Source of the DNA: Pseudomonas sp. NC02
GTDB lineage: Bacteria > Pseudomonadota > Gammaproteobacteria > Pseudomonadales > Pseudomonadaceae
Direction of reading: 5' to 3'
Assembly (NCBI RefSeq): GCF_002874965.1
Contig: NZ_CP025624.1
Location: forward strand, 5,394,001 to 5,458,000
DNA: 64,000 nt
Part shown: positions 50,757-62,951 of the stretch, one piece after another
Layout: each line of letters starts with the position of its first letter
How positions within the stretch are numbered: the first letter of the stretch is position 1
Translations under genes and position numbers: made by a program
Notes under the pieces: generated by a model
The model's database searches: none
What the model was told of the DNA's origin: nothing
What the model saw: only the letters and a program-made list of their open reading frames with translations

Positions 50757-51335
50757 ATGGGCTTTCGCCTGTCGAAAATTTACACCCGTACCGGCGACAA
50801 GGGCGAAACCGGCCTGGGCGACGGCCGCCGCGTGCCCAAGGACCATCCACGGGTGGAGGCGATTGGCGAGGTGGATGCGCTGAACAGCCAGTTGGGTTTG
50901 TTGCTGGCGGGATTGGAGGAACAAAGCGGGCAGCATCCAGCGTTGAAGGATGTGATCGAGGTGCTGACACCTTGCCAGCATCGTCTGTTTGACTTGGGCG
51001 GCGAATTGGCGATGCCGGTGTACAAGGCGCTGAACGCGGCGGAAGTCGACCGGCTTGAGGCGGCGATCGATCGCTGGAATGAAGAGGTCGGGCCGCTGGA
51101 GAACTTCATTCTGCCGGGTGGTTCGGCGTTGATTGCCCAGGCCCATGTATGCCGAAGCCTGGCTCGCAGTGCGGAGCGCCGGTGTCAGCACCTGAATGCA
51201 GAGGAACCGCTGGAAGGCGTCGGGTTGGCGTACATCAACCGGCTGTCGGACTTGCTCTTTGTGGCAGCCAGGGTGATTGCCAAGCGCCAGGGCGTTGCAG
51301 AGATCTTGTGGCAGGCGGCGGCAAAGCCGCACTGA
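50757..51335 (+). CDS. Cob(I)alamin adenosyltransferase, PduO type
   Basis: Transfers the adenosyl group from ATP to cob(I)alamin to make adenosylcobalamin. It has 192 residues with the N-terminal ATP motif KIYTRTGDKGETGLGDGRRVPKD (about 7-29), AIGEVDALNSQLG and the R-x-x-E-R-x2 segment CRSLARSAERR of the PduO family. It follows the sensor kinase by two bases and is probably translated from the same message. Confidence 0.94.
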   Translation: MGFRLSKIYTRTGDKGETGLGDGRRVPKDHPRVEAIGEVDALNSQLGLLLAGLEEQSGQHPALKDVIEVLTPCQHRLFDLGGELAMPVYKALNAAEVDRLEAAIDRWNEEVGPLENFILPGGSALIAQAHVCRSLARSAERRCQHLNAEEPLEGVGLAYINRLSDLLFVAARVIAKRQGVAEILWQAAAKPH

Positions 51336-51357
51336 CGCTTACTGACCGATTGCAACC

Positions 51358-51451
51358 TGTGGCGAGGGAGCTTGCTCCCGCTGGAGTGCGCAGCGCTCCC
51401 AATATTTTGGGTCTGCTACGCAGCCCAACGGGAGCAAGCTCCCTCGCCACA
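51358..51451. repeat. REP doublet of a second family
   Basis: TGTGGCGAGGGAGCTTGCTCCCGCTGG and its complement ...GGGAGCAAGCTCCCTCGCCACA flank a spacer with its own pairing (GTGCGCAGCGCTCCC/GGGTCTGCTACGCAGC). The arm sequence GTGGCGAGGGAGCTTGCTCCCG differs from the GTGGGAGCGGGCTTGCTCGCG doublets, so it is a different REP family. Confidence 0.88.
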
Positions 51452-51483
51452 ACATCTCCCCTGGCCACTCGCCAGGGTTATGC

Positions 51484-52428
51484 CTAAACCTCAGGCCAGA
51501 ACGCCCGAATCCCCGCCACACCTTGAGCACCAGCCTCCCAGGCCTTTTCCCGCTCAGCAGGACCCACCCCACCGAGCAAGAACACCGGCTTGCTGAACCC
51601 ACTGATCAACTGCTGTGCCTGCTCCCAGCCCAACGGCTCGGCATCAGGATGAGTCTGGGTCGGCTGCACCGGCGACAAGGTGACGAAATCCACGTCCATC
51701 AACTCCGCCAAGGCTAATTCCTCAGCATTGTGGCAAGACGCCGCCAACCAGCGATCCTTCGGCAAAGGACGTCCCTTGCTGGCGTACTTGCGCAGTTGCG
51801 CCGAGGTCATATGCCAGCCGGCCGCGGGAAAATCCCCCAGCCATTCAAACGGCCCCTTGAGCATCAGTTGCGCCTTGCCCGCACACAGGCCCACGGCGTC
51901 CACCGCCAGGTCACGGTACTTGGGGTCGTAACCGTTGGGGGCACGCAGCTGAACCAGCTTGATGCCACCAGCGATGGCTTTTTGAATACCGCGCAGCAGG
52001 ACGGGTGTCTCCAGCTCGCCCGGAGTGATCAAGTAGTCAGCCGGTAAACGCGCCGCCGCAACGATCGGCGCATTGGCTGCCGGAAACTCATAGTTCGGCA
52101 GGTCCCGCTGGGCCACCCACTCAAGGGGTTGGCCTTCGGCACCGTGGGGCTCGCCGGTAAAGGCCGAGACTTCCCAGACATCCAGCAACACCTGTTTGTC
52201 CGGGTAATCATGCTGCACCTTGATCAACGGGCGAGCCGCCGTGACCTGGATGCCCAGCTCCTCCTGCAATTCACGGGACAGCGCGGTAGCGACCGACTCA
52301 TCGGCCTCCACCTTGCCACCGGGAAACTCCCAGAGGCCGCCCTGATGCTGGGTATCGGCGCGGCGCGCCAGCAGAATCCTGCCGTCGACACCCCGGATGA
52401 CCGCTGCTGCTACATGAACTCGTTTCAC
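51484..52428 (-). CDS. Nudix hydrolase fused to a ThiE-like domain
   Basis: 314 residues, GTG start at 52428 with AGAGGAA upstream. Residues 1-130 form a MutT-type Nudix domain with the box GGKVEADESVATALSRELQEELGI (G5-E7-REL-EELGI) for hydrolysis of oxidised nucleotides such as 8-oxo-dGTP. Residues about 140-314 resemble thiamine-phosphate synthase (KLVQLRAPNG..., ATLSPVQPTQTHPDAEPLGW, LLGGVGPAE), but some expected ThiE phosphate and metal ligands look changed, so this half may not make thiamine phosphate. Known in pseudomonads under the MutT name. It lies downstream of argJ on the same strand. Confidence 0.9.
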   Translation of the reverse strand: MKRVHVAAAVIRGVDGRILLARRADTQHQGGLWEFPGGKVEADESVATALSRELQEELGIQVTAARPLIKVQHDYPDKQVLLDVWEVSAFTGEPHGAEGQPLEWVAQRDLPNYEFPAANAPIVAAARLPADYLITPGELETPVLLRGIQKAIAGGIKLVQLRAPNGYDPKYRDLAVDAVGLCAGKAQLMLKGPFEWLGDFPAAGWHMTSAQLRKYASKGRPLPKDRWLAASCHNAEELALAELMDVDFVTLSPVQPTQTHPDAEPLGWEQAQQLISGFSKPVFLLGGVGPAEREKAWEAGAQGVAGIRAFWPEV

Positions 52429-52469
52429 CGCACTATTTCCTCTGAATCGGTTTGAAGACCTGCCTGGTA

Positions 52470-53687
52470 TCAGGTGCGGTATTCCGCGTTGATCTTCACG
52501 TACTCGTGGGACAGGTCGGTGGTCCAGATGGTTTCGCTGCACTCACCGCGACCCAATTCGATACGGATGGTGATTTCTTCCTGCTGCATCACCGCCGAAC
52601 CCTGGGCTTCGGTGTACGTCTCGGCCCGGGCGCCACGGCTGGCGATGCACACTTCGCCGAGGAACACGTCGATCTTGCTCACGTCCAGGTTCGGCACGCC
52701 GGCACGGCCCACAGCGGCCAGGATACGGCCCCAGTTCGGGTCGGAGGCAAACAGCGCGGTCTTGATCAGCGGCGAGTGAGCCACGGTGTAACCGACATCC
52801 AGGCATTCCTGGTGGTTACCGCCGCTGTTGACTTCAACCGTCACAAACTTGGTGGCGCCTTCGCCGTCGCGCACGATGGCCTGGGCCACGTCCATGCACA
52901 CTTCGAACACGGCCTGCTTCAACGCTGCGAAATACGCGCCGTTGGACGAGGTGATTTCCGGCAGGTCAGCCTGGCCGGTGGCGATCAACATGCAGCAATC
53001 GTTGGTCGAGGTGTCGCCGTCGATGGTGATGCGGTTGAAGGACTTGTTGGCGCCGTCGAGCATCAGGTTTTGCAGCACGTCACGGGAGACTTTGGCGTCG
53101 GTGGCGATATAGCCCAGCATGGTCGCCATGTTCGGGCGAATCATGCCGGCGCCTTTGCTGATGCCCGTGACGGTAACGGTCACGCCTTCGTGCACAAACT
53201 GACGGCTGGCGCCTTTTGGCAGAGTATCGGTGGTCATGATCCCGGTAGCCGCAGCCGCCCAGTTATCCACCGACAGGTCATCCAGCGCTGCTTGCAACGC
53301 GCCTTCGATTTTCTCTACCGGCAGCGGCTCACCGATCACACCGGTGGAGTACGGCAGCACCTGGCTGGCGTCTACGCCGGTCAGCTCCGCCAGCTTGGCG
53401 CAGGTGCGGGCAGCGGCGGCCAGGCCAGGCTCGCCGGTCCCGGCGTTGGCATTGCCGGTGTTGGTCAACAGGTAACGCACCGGGCCTTCGACACGCTGCT
53501 TGGCCAGAATCACGGGCGCGGCGCAAAACGCGTTCAGGGTGAACACACCCGCGACGGTCGAGCCTTCGGCACAGCGCATCACCACCACATCCTTGCGCCC
53601 CGGGCGCTTGATGCCCGCCGAAGCGATACCGAGTTCAAAACCGGCAACCGGGTGCAACGTGGGCAAAGGACCAAGACCAACAGCCAT
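52470..53687 (-). CDS. argJ: Glutamate N-acetyltransferase / amino-acid acetyltransferase ArgJ
   Basis: Bifunctional or ornithine acetyltransferase of the cyclic arginine pathway; self-cleaving into alpha and beta chains. It has 405 residues. The autoprocessing site is the Thr in [21 protein letters not shown] (KGAGM...ATML motif). The frame opens to 53864, but the family start [14 protein letters not shown] is at 53687. Order secA-argJ-Nudix is conserved in Pseudomonas. It lies 123 bases after secA on the same strand. Confidence 0.96.
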   Translation of the reverse strand: MAVGLGPLPTLHPVAGFELGIASAGIKRPGRKDVVVMRCAEGSTVAGVFTLNAFCAAPVILAKQRVEGPVRYLLTNTGNANAGTGEPGLAAAARTCAKLAELTGVDASQVLPYSTGVIGEPLPVEKIEGALQAALDDLSVDNWAAAATGIMTTDTLPKGASRQFVHEGVTVTVTGISKGAGMIRPNMATMLGYIATDAKVSRDVLQNLMLDGANKSFNRITIDGDTSTNDCCMLIATGQADLPEITSSNGAYFAALKQAVFEVCMDVAQAIVRDGEGATKFVTVEVNSGGNHQECLDVGYTVAHSPLIKTALFASDPNWGRILAAVGRAGVPNLDVSKIDVFLGEVCIASRGARAETYTEAQGSAVMQQEEITIRIELGRGECSETIWTTDLSHEYVKINAEYRT

Positions 53688-53809
53688 GAATGCGCTCCTA
53701 AAAATATTGGGTGTGTACCCCGTCGCTATCGACGGTAACGAAATGGCAAAACGCCGCGACGGCTGATGCCGGTCGCGGCGCGGGGGTGTTGCAGCGTCAG
53801 GCGAAAATC

Positions 53810-56545
<2,736 letters not shown>

Positions 56546-56850
56546 ATCGGCAGGTTCTTCCACACATAGGGATGGAGGGCGCCCCGTGAGTCGCCCGAGC
56601 AGCCCTCACGGCCGCATGCGAACGAGCATTCTACCCGGAAACGTGGGTGAGGAAAGTGGCGTTATTCCACGATGCTGGCACGGCGCTCTTGGAGGGCTTG
56701 TTTAAAATAAGGGCTTTTTGCTGAACTTCAACCCATTCGGGTAATAAGTTACTCGTTGATTTAATGGATAAACTGCCGGTAATGCAATGGCGGCGGTGTC
56801 GCAGACGCTTTCTGCTACCATGGCCTCTCTGTTACTTAAGGTGTCTAGTC
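56546..56850. other. Intergenic region between divergent secA and dciA
   Basis: 305 bases holding the two divergent promoters. No ORF or RNA gene is supported. In P. aeruginosa an additional gene and lpxC lie near dciA here; neither is present in this gap. Confidence 0.6.
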
Positions 56851-57306
56851 ATGGCATTTCGCCCTCTTACGGCCCGAGCTCCCGCCGTGTTGCTTCGCGA
56901 AGCCAAGCCTTTAAAAGCCATCTTCGGCCATGCGCAACGCCTTGGTCATCTGCAACGCCTGGTAGAAAGCCAACTGCAGCCCGCCGCCCGCGAACACTGC
57001 CATGTGGCCTCGTGGCGCGAGGGCAATCTGCTGCTGATCGTCACCGACGGCCATTGGGCGACGCGCCTGCGCTACCAGCAGAAACGTTTGCAGCGCCAAT
57101 TGATGGCCTTCGACGAATTCGCCAGCCTGACGCGCATCCAGTTCAAGGTGCAACCGCCGACCGTGCCGCAAGGTGCGGTGGGGCACACGATGGATTTGTC
57201 GGAAATCGCCGCCGAAACCATTCAGGCCACGGCAGACGGGATTACCGATCCGAACTTACGCGCTGCGCTGGAGCGGCTGGCCGCTCACGCCAAACCCAAA
57301 ACCTGA
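56851..57306 (+). CDS. dciA: DUF721 protein DciA, replicative helicase operator
   Basis: A 151-residue basic protein of the DUF721 family, the ancestral DnaB helicase loader/operator used by most bacteria without DnaC. The N-terminal DUF721 KH-like domain (about 15-105) shows VASWREGNLLLIVTDGHWATRLRYQQKRLQRQL and ends in a short flexible tail. An upstream in-frame ATG at 56764 is rejected for lack of a ribosome site and conservation. The family is found beside secA and lpxC in P. aeruginosa; here it is divergent from secA with no lpxC following. Confidence 0.88.
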   Translation: MAFRPLTARAPAVLLREAKPLKAIFGHAQRLGHLQRLVESQLQPAAREHCHVASWREGNLLLIVTDGHWATRLRYQQKRLQRQLMAFDEFASLTRIQFKVQPPTVPQGAVGHTMDLSEIAAETIQATADGITDPNLRAALERLAAHAKPKT

Positions 57307-57325
57307 GACCCGGCGCAGAACCAAG

Positions 57326-57415
57326 TGTGGGAGCGGGCTTGCTCGCGAAGGTGGCGTGTCAGTCACTGGATATATTGACTGATCCACCGCTTTCGCGAGC
57401 AAGCCCGCTCCCACA
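57326..57415. repeat. REP doublet after dciA
   Basis: TGTGGGAGCGGGCTTGCTCGCGAAGG and the complement CTTTCGCGAGCAAGCCCGCTCCCACA flank a GTGTCAGTCACTGG...TTGACTGATCCACC spacer. It sits between the ends of dciA and the convergent HerA-like gene. Confidence 0.92.
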
Positions 57416-57428
57416 TTTGATCCCATCG

Positions 57429-58907
57429 TTATTTACGTTTGCTGCCGCCTAACAAAGACCCCAGTAACCCGCGCACCAACTGCCGGCCCATCTGATTGGC
57501 CGCCTGTTGCATCGCCGATTTCAGTGCCTTGCCTGCCGTAGTACCGAGGAACGCACCGGCCTTGTCGGTAAAGCTTGGCTCTTCAGCGGCGGGCGTCGAA
57601 TCCTCTTGCGGGCCCAAGTCCTTGCGCGCCATCAGCACTTCGTACGCCGACTCACGGTCAATCGGCTTGTCATAACGCCCCTGCAATGGCGAACTGGCAA
57701 TCAGTGCTGCCCGCTCAGCTTCGCTCAGTGGCCCGATCCGCGATTGCGGCGGTGCTACCAGTACGCGTTGGACTACTTCAGGCGTCCCCTTTTCCTGCAA
57801 GGTTCCCACCAATGCCTCACCTGTACCCAACTCGGTCAGCACCGCCAGCGCATCAAATGCCGGATTGGGCCGGAAACCATCGGCCACCGCCCGCAGGGAC
57901 TTCTGCTCCTTGGTGGTGAACGCCCGCAGCCCGTGCTGGATGCGCAAGCCGAGTTGCGCCAGCACGGTGTCCGGCAAGTCCCCGGGAGACTGGGTGACGA
58001 AATACACACCGACGCCTTTCGAGCGAATCAGCCGCACCACTTGCTCCAGGCGATCCTGCAGGGCCTTGGGGGTGTCGGCAAACAACAGATGCGCCTCATC
58101 GAAAAACAGCGCCAGCAGCGGCTTGTCGGCATCGCCACGTTCCGGCAGTTGCTCGAACAGTTCGGCCAACAGCCAAAGCAGGAAGGTCGCGTAGACCTTC
58201 GGCGCCTCATGCACCAACCGGCTGGCGTCCAATAGATGAATACGCCCGCGGCCGTCACTGGCCGGTTGCAGGATGTCTTCGAGTTGCAGCGCCGGCTCGC
58301 CGAACAACGCTTCGGCACCCTGCTGCTCCAGCACCGCCAGGCGCCGCAACAGCGCCTGGCTGGAACCGGTGGTCATCAGGGCCGCGTCTTCCCCGAGCAA
58401 CTCCGGGTGATAGCGCAAATGGTTCAGCAGCGCCTTGAGATCCTTGAGGTCCAGCAGTAACAGGCCTTCACGATCGGCCACCTTGAAGGCTGCGTAGAGG
58501 GCCGATTGCTGGCTGTCGGTGAGCTCCAACAGGCTGCCGAGCAACAGCGGGCCCATTTCACTCATGGTGGTGCGCAACGGATGACCGGACTGGCCGTGGA
58601 TATCCCACAACGTCACCGGATACGCCTTGGGCGTGTAATTAAGGAAAGGCATGCCGGCTATGCGCTCGGCGACCTTGCCCTGAGGGTTGGCCGCAGCGCC
58701 CAGGCCACACAGGTCACCCTTGATATCGGCGGCAAATACCGCGACCCCGGCGTCGCTGAAAGCTTCCGCCAGGCGCTGCAAGGTCACGGTCTTGCCGGTG
58801 CCGGTGGCGCCTGCAATCAGGCCGTGGCGGTTGGCCAGGCGCATCGACTGGGCAATCGGCTGGCCCTGAAGATCTGCACCAATAATGAGTTGCGAGGAGT
58901 CAGGCAT
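57429..58907 (-). CDS. HerA/DUF853-family ATPase
   Basis: A 492-residue FtsK/HerA-superfamily ATPase. Walker A is AGATGTGKTVTLQRL (about 33-47) and Walker B LFFDEAHLLF (about 243-252), followed by the VYFVTQSPGDLPD sensor segment. The C-terminal 60 residues (DKAGAFLGTTAGKALKSAMQQAANQMGRQLVRGLLGSLLGGSKRK) look like an amphipathic membrane or DNA-binding tail. The start is chosen at 58907 (GGTGACAAA before it); 58919 and 59162 are alternatives. Described only as a DUF853 helicase in databases; its role is unknown to me. Divergent from the chemoreceptor gene. Confidence 0.88.
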   Translation of the reverse strand: MPDSSQLIIGADLQGQPIAQSMRLANRHGLIAGATGTGKTVTLQRLAEAFSDAGVAVFAADIKGDLCGLGAAANPQGKVAERIAGMPFLNYTPKAYPVTLWDIHGQSGHPLRTTMSEMGPLLLGSLLELTDSQQSALYAAFKVADREGLLLLDLKDLKALLNHLRYHPELLGEDAALMTTGSSQALLRRLAVLEQQGAEALFGEPALQLEDILQPASDGRGRIHLLDASRLVHEAPKVYATFLLWLLAELFEQLPERGDADKPLLALFFDEAHLLFADTPKALQDRLEQVVRLIRSKGVGVYFVTQSPGDLPDTVLAQLGLRIQHGLRAFTTKEQKSLRAVADGFRPNPAFDALAVLTELGTGEALVGTLQEKGTPEVVQRVLVAPPQSRIGPLSEAERAALIASSPLQGRYDKPIDRESAYEVLMARKDLGPQEDSTPAAEEPSFTDKAGAFLGTTAGKALKSAMQQAANQMGRQLVRGLLGSLLGGSKRK

Positions 58908-59103
58908 TTTGTCACCCATGGTTAATCTTTGGCGCTGAATGGTCGATACAGATAAAGCGAGAGACCCAAAAAGTCTTGGAAAAACAGGCCGGATAATTCC
59001 TGCAGGAGCAGATGGAAATATCACACTTTTTTTGACGCAGCCATTCCGCGCGTCCCAGAAGGACGTGCATCGGATATTAAGACCATAGCGGACCCCACAA
59101 GCC

Positions 59104-60993
59104 ATGAATAAAAATCTGCGTTTCAGCCATAAAATCCTGCTTGCCGCCGCTCTTGTCGTCATTGCCGCCTTTGCGTTGTTTACCCTCTACAACGACTACT
59201 TGCAGCGTAATGCGATTCGCGACGACCTGAACAACTACCTGCATGAAATGGGCGATGTCACTGCCAGCAACATCCAGACCTGGCTTACCGGGCGCATAGT
59301 GCTGATAGAAAGCGCCGCACAGAACATCGCCATCAACCCGGATTCAACCAGCGTCGCCAGCCTTCTGGAACAGAAGGCCCTGACGTCCTCGTTCATGGCC
59401 ACATACCTTGGCGACAGCAAGGGCGGCTTCGTCATCCGCCCCGATACCAAGATGCCCGACGGCTTCGACCCACGGGTACGCCCCTGGTACAAGGGCGCGC
59501 AGGGCAGCAACGGCTCAACCCTGACCGAACCCTACATTGACGCGGCCACCGGCCAGTTGATCATCTCCATCGCAACCCCCAGCAGCAAGGCCGGCCAGAG
59601 TGTCGGCGTGGTGGGCGGCGACCTGAGCCTGCAAACCCTGGTAGACAACATCGGTGCCCTGAACTTCGGCGGCATGGGTTATGCCTTCCTGGTCAGTGCC
59701 GACGGCAAAGTGCTGGTACACCCGGACAAGAGCCTGGTGATGAAAACCCTGGCCGACGTGTATCCGAACAACACCCCCCGAATCAGCAGCGACTTCAGTG
59801 AAGTCGAGGTAAACGGCAAGACACGTATCGTCACCTTTACCCCGATCAAGGGCCTGCCCTCAGTGAACTGGTACCTCGGCCTGTCGGTGGATAAAGATAA
59901 ATCCTTCGCCATGCTCAGCGAATTCCGCACCTCGGCGATCATCGCCACGATCATCGCCGTGGTCATCATCATCGCCCTGCTGGGCATGCTGATTCGCATC
60001 CTCCTGCAGCCACTGCACGTCATGACCCGCGCCATGGAAGACATCGCCGACGGTGAAGGCGACCTGACCCGCCGCCTGACCATCCAGAACCACGACGAAT
60101 TCGGCGTGCTTGGCAGCGCTTTCAATCGTTTCGTGGAGCGGATTCACACCTCGATTCGCGAAGTTTCCTCGGCCACCGAGCAGGTCAATGAAGTGGCCCT
60201 GCGGGTGGTCAGCGCCTCCAATTCCTCGATGGTCAATTCCGACGAGCAGGCCAACCGGACCAACAGCGTCGCGGCCGCGATCAACGAGCTGGGGGCCGCC
60301 GCCCAGGAAATCGCCCGCAACGCCGCACAGGCCTCCAACCAGGCCAGCGATGCCCGGCACTTGGCCGAAGACGGTCAGCAAGTGGTGGAACGCAATATCA
60401 AGGCGATGAACCAGTTGTCGCAGATGATCAGCGCCTCCAGCACCAATATCGAAGCGCTAAACAGCAAGACAGTGAACATCGGGCAGATTCTGGAAGTGAT
60501 CACCAGCATTTCCCAGCAAACCAACCTGCTGGCCCTCAACGCGGCGATTGAAGCCGCACGGGCCGGGGAAGCCGGGCGCGGCTTTGCGGTGGTGGCCGAT
60601 GAAGTGCGCAACCTGGCGCACCGCACCCAGGAGTCGGCGCAGCAGGTGCAGAAGATGATCGAGGAGCTGCAAGTCGGCGCCCGGGATTCGGTCAGCACCA
60701 TGAGCGAAAGCCAGCGGCACAGCCAGGACAGTGTGGAAATCGCCAACCTGGCGGGCGAGCGCCTGAACAGCGTGACCCAGCGTATCGGCGAAATTGACGG
60801 GATGAACCAGTCGGTAGCCACCGCTACCGAGGAACAGACCTCGGTGGTGGAGTCAATCAACATGGACATCACCGAGATCAACACCCTCAATCAGGAAGGT
60901 GTGGAAAACCTGCAATCAACCTTGCGGGCCTGTTCCGACCTGGAACAGCAAGCGGCGCGCTTGAAACAACTGGTGGGTAGTTTCCGGATTTGA
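59104..60993 (+). CDS. Methyl-accepting chemoreceptor with dCache domain, PctA-like
   Basis: Inner-membrane chemoreceptor of 629 residues, the PctA length. Helices lie at about 10-30 and 278-300 and flank a periplasmic dCache domain; HAMP (about 300-355) and a signalling domain with the hairpin [26 protein letters not shown] follow. The amino-acid-binding dCache motif of PctA receptors is present at R126, W128, Y129, Y144 and D173, but residue 121, normally Tyr, is Phe (FDPRVRPWY). Amino-acid chemotaxis is likely. In P. aeruginosa pctA-type receptors, purU, mvaT and sbcB are near each other too. Confidence 0.93.
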   Translation: MNKNLRFSHKILLAAALVVIAAFALFTLYNDYLQRNAIRDDLNNYLHEMGDVTASNIQTWLTGRIVLIESAAQNIAINPDSTSVASLLEQKALTSSFMATYLGDSKGGFVIRPDTKMPDGFDPRVRPWYKGAQGSNGSTLTEPYIDAATGQLIISIATPSSKAGQSVGVVGGDLSLQTLVDNIGALNFGGMGYAFLVSADGKVLVHPDKSLVMKTLADVYPNNTPRISSDFSEVEVNGKTRIVTFTPIKGLPSVNWYLGLSVDKDKSFAMLSEFRTSAIIATIIAVVIIIALLGMLIRILLQPLHVMTRAMEDIADGEGDLTRRLTIQNHDEFGVLGSAFNRFVERIHTSIREVSSATEQVNEVALRVVSASNSSMVNSDEQANRTNSVAAAINELGAAAQEIARNAAQASNQASDARHLAEDGQQVVERNIKAMNQLSQMISASSTNIEALNSKTVNIGQILEVITSISQQTNLLALNAAIEAARAGEAGRGFAVVADEVRNLAHRTQESAQQVQKMIEELQVGARDSVSTMSESQRHSQDSVEIANLAGERLNSVTQRIGEIDGMNQSVATATEEQTSVVESINMDITEINTLNQEGVENLQSTLRACSDLEQQAARLKQLVGSFRI

Positions 60994-61003
60994 TCCCGCC
61001 GGG

Positions 61004-61204
61004 TCAGCGGCTGCCTTGCACAGCCGCTGACGCCTTTTCTACAGGCAATTCGGATGTGTCCTGCAATTGTTCCCACAACTCGGCGGCGCCTGGAAACTCG
61101 GTGCCGTCCTCACTGCTCAGGTCATCCGGGTCATATCGACTCAAACAACCCTCTCCCAGCGTCGCGGGGGCTTTGGAAGTCGCCTTGTCCAGTGGATCGC
61201 TCAT
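61004..61204 (-). CDS. Small acidic hypothetical protein
   Basis: A 66-residue acidic protein beginning MSDPLDKATSKAPATLGEGCLSRYDPDDLSSEDG with no signal peptide, membrane helix or known motif. The start at 61204 has GAGG nine bases upstream; 61267 is unlikely because it runs through the purU terminator. The gene ends 11 bases from the chemoreceptor stop (convergent). I recall short proteins of this kind near purU in Pseudomonas but not their function. Confidence 0.6.
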   Translation of the reverse strand: MSDPLDKATSKAPATLGEGCLSRYDPDDLSSEDGTEFPGAAELWEQLQDTSELPVEKASAAVQGSR

Positions 61205-61225
61205 GCTCCAGTCCTCACCCGCGCT

Positions 61226-61264
61226 CAAAAAAAGGGCCTGTAGCGATTTAACGCCCAGGCCCTT
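61226..61264 (-). terminator. Terminator of purU
   Basis: On the minus strand AAGGGCCTG and CAGGCCCTT pair across about 15 bases and are followed by seven T. Confidence 0.88.
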
Positions 61265-61288
61265 CATTCTTCAATCAAAACACTTCAA

Positions 61289-62137
61289 TCAGAACACGAC
61301 AGTCTTGTTGCCGTGCACCAGTACCCGGTCTTCCAGGTGATAGCGCAGGCCGCGAGCCAGCACCATCTTCTCGACGTCACGGCCAAAACGGACCATGTCT
61401 TCGATGCTGTCGCTATGGCTGACACGCACCACGTCCTGCTCGATGATGGGACCGGCGTCCAACTCTTCGGTGACGTAGTGGCACGTTGCACCGATCAGCT
61501 TCACGCCACGCAGGGATGCCTGGTGATACGGCTTGGCACCCACAAACGATGGCAGGAAACTGTGGTGAATATTGATCACCTTGCCAGCGTATTCACTGCA
61601 CAACTCCGGCGGCAGAATCTGCATGTAGCGCGCCAGTACCACGACGTCCGCATCGTGCTGCTTGACCAGGCGCGAGACCTCGGCAAAGGCCGGCTCCTTG
61701 TCCTGCGGGTTGACCGGGACGTGGTAGTACGGAATGCCATGCCACTCGACCATGCTGCGCAGGTCGTCGTGATTGGAGATCACGCAGGAGATCTCGCAGT
61801 CCAGTTCATCGCTGTGCCAGCGGTGCAGCAGGTCTGCCAGGCAGTGGGACTCACGACTGGCCATCAGGACCACGCGTTTTTTCTGTTCCGTGTCGGTGAT
61901 GCGCCAGGTCATCGAGAACTCTTCAGCGATCGGCGCAAATGCCTCGCGAAATGCCTCTAGACCAAAGGGCAGCGTATCGGCACGAATTTCGTGACGCATG
62001 AAAAACCAGCCGCTGAGATTGTCCGAGTGATGGCTCGCTTCGGTGATCCAACCGTTGTGGGAAGCCAGAAAGTTACTGACCTTGGCAACGATGCCAACCC
62101 GGTCCGGGCAAGCAATCACCAGCCGAAAAGTGCGCAT
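61289..62137 (-). CDS. purU: Formyltetrahydrofolate deformylase
   Basis: Hydrolyses 10-formyl-THF to THF and formate, balancing the one-carbon pool. It has 282 residues: an N-terminal ACT domain (about 3-80, LVIACPDRVGIVAKVSNFLASHNGWI) and a formyltransferase-like C-terminal domain with the catalytic NIHHSFLPSF, GATCHYVTEELDAGPIIEQ. The family start MRTFRLVIACPDR is at 62137. It ends in an intrinsic terminator. Pseudomonads carry more than one purU copy, so this need not be the only one. Confidence 0.96.
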   Translation of the reverse strand: MRTFRLVIACPDRVGIVAKVSNFLASHNGWITEASHHSDNLSGWFFMRHEIRADTLPFGLEAFREAFAPIAEEFSMTWRITDTEQKKRVVLMASRESHCLADLLHRWHSDELDCEISCVISNHDDLRSMVEWHGIPYYHVPVNPQDKEPAFAEVSRLVKQHDADVVVLARYMQILPPELCSEYAGKVINIHHSFLPSFVGAKPYHQASLRGVKLIGATCHYVTEELDAGPIIEQDVVRVSHSDSIEDMVRFGRDVEKMVLARGLRYHLEDRVLVHGNKTVVF

Positions 62138-62410
62138 TAGGGGGAAACTCCAGAACTTCGCAAAGGCCGCCATTCTAGCGATTGCGCAGAAAAACTGCAG
62201 TATTCCTCAACGCTTATTCTGATCGGCTGCGTCAACCCTGCCCCTTAATAGCGTAAGGTTTTTCCCCACTATGTGTGCAAACGCGTGGACTCCGGCAGTA
62301 AGCCAAGACTTAACCAGAGTATCTTTAGGCCATCCCCCTTACTAATTAACTCAATTCCACGCTTTTGCCACAAACAACCAAAGTAAATTACATAAATGCG
62401 GTCTTAAATG

Positions 62411-62439
62411 TTTACTTGGGCAAACTGTCTGACTATTAT
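62411..62439 (+). promoter_or_regulatory. Candidate promoter of mvaT
   Basis: TTTACT and TATTAT lie 17 bases apart in an AT-rich stretch (62340-62445) upstream of mvaT. The AT content would also suit H-NS-type autoregulation. Strength is not judged. Confidence 0.5.
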
Positions 62440-62486
62440 TGAGCCACTATCCCCTTTCACCCAGCGCCCTGCATAAGGTAGTCCCC

Positions 62487-62861
62487 ATGTCCCTGATCAA
62501 CGAATATCGCGCCACCGAAGAAGCTATCAAAGAGCTGCAAGCCCGTTTGAAGAACCTGTCCCAAGACGACAAACTGCAAACCGAGCTGGAATTCGAAGGC
62601 AAATTGCGCACCCTGATGGGCGAATACTCCAAATCCCTGCGTGACATCATCGCGCTGCTGGATCCGGATTCGAAAGTTAAGGCTCCACGTGGCGCCGTAA
62701 AAGCTACCGGCACCAAGCGTGCACGCAAGGTTAAACAATACAAAAACCCGCACAACGGCGAAGTGATTGAAACCAAAGGTGGCAACCACAAGACTCTGAA
62801 AGAGTGGAAAGCCAAGTGGGGCGGCGACGTGGTTGAAGGCTGGGCTACCCTGCTGGGCTAA
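62487..62861 (+). CDS. mvaT: H-NS-family global regulator MvaT
   Basis: Xenogeneic silencer and nucleoid protein. 124 residues: N-terminal dimerisation/oligomerisation helices (about 1-60, MSLINEYRATEEAIKELQARLKNLSQDDKL) and a C-terminal DNA-binding domain (about 80-124) with the AT-hook-like RARKVKQYKNPHNGEVIETKGGNHKTLKEWKAKWG, in which the R-x-N-P-x-x-G motif-like region reads KNPHNGE. The start at 62487 is preferred over 62439 for the MSLINEYR family N-terminus. It ends in an intrinsic terminator. Confidence 0.96.
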   Translation: MSLINEYRATEEAIKELQARLKNLSQDDKLQTELEFEGKLRTLMGEYSKSLRDIIALLDPDSKVKAPRGAVKATGTKRARKVKQYKNPHNGEVIETKGGNHKTLKEWKAKWGGDVVEGWATLLG

Positions 62862-62896
62862 GCCTCGCCAGGACGCTGCGTGATACGCAACGCAAT

Positions 62897-62926
62897 AAAA
62901 AACGCCAGCTTGCTGGCGTTTTTTAT
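62897..62926. terminator. Bidirectional terminator between mvaT and sbcB
   Basis: AACGCCAGC (62901-62909) and GCTGGCGTT (62912-62920) flanked by A and T runs. It serves both convergent genes. Confidence 0.93.
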
Positions 62927-62951
62927 TGTCCGTATTTTACCGGGAAGCTGA

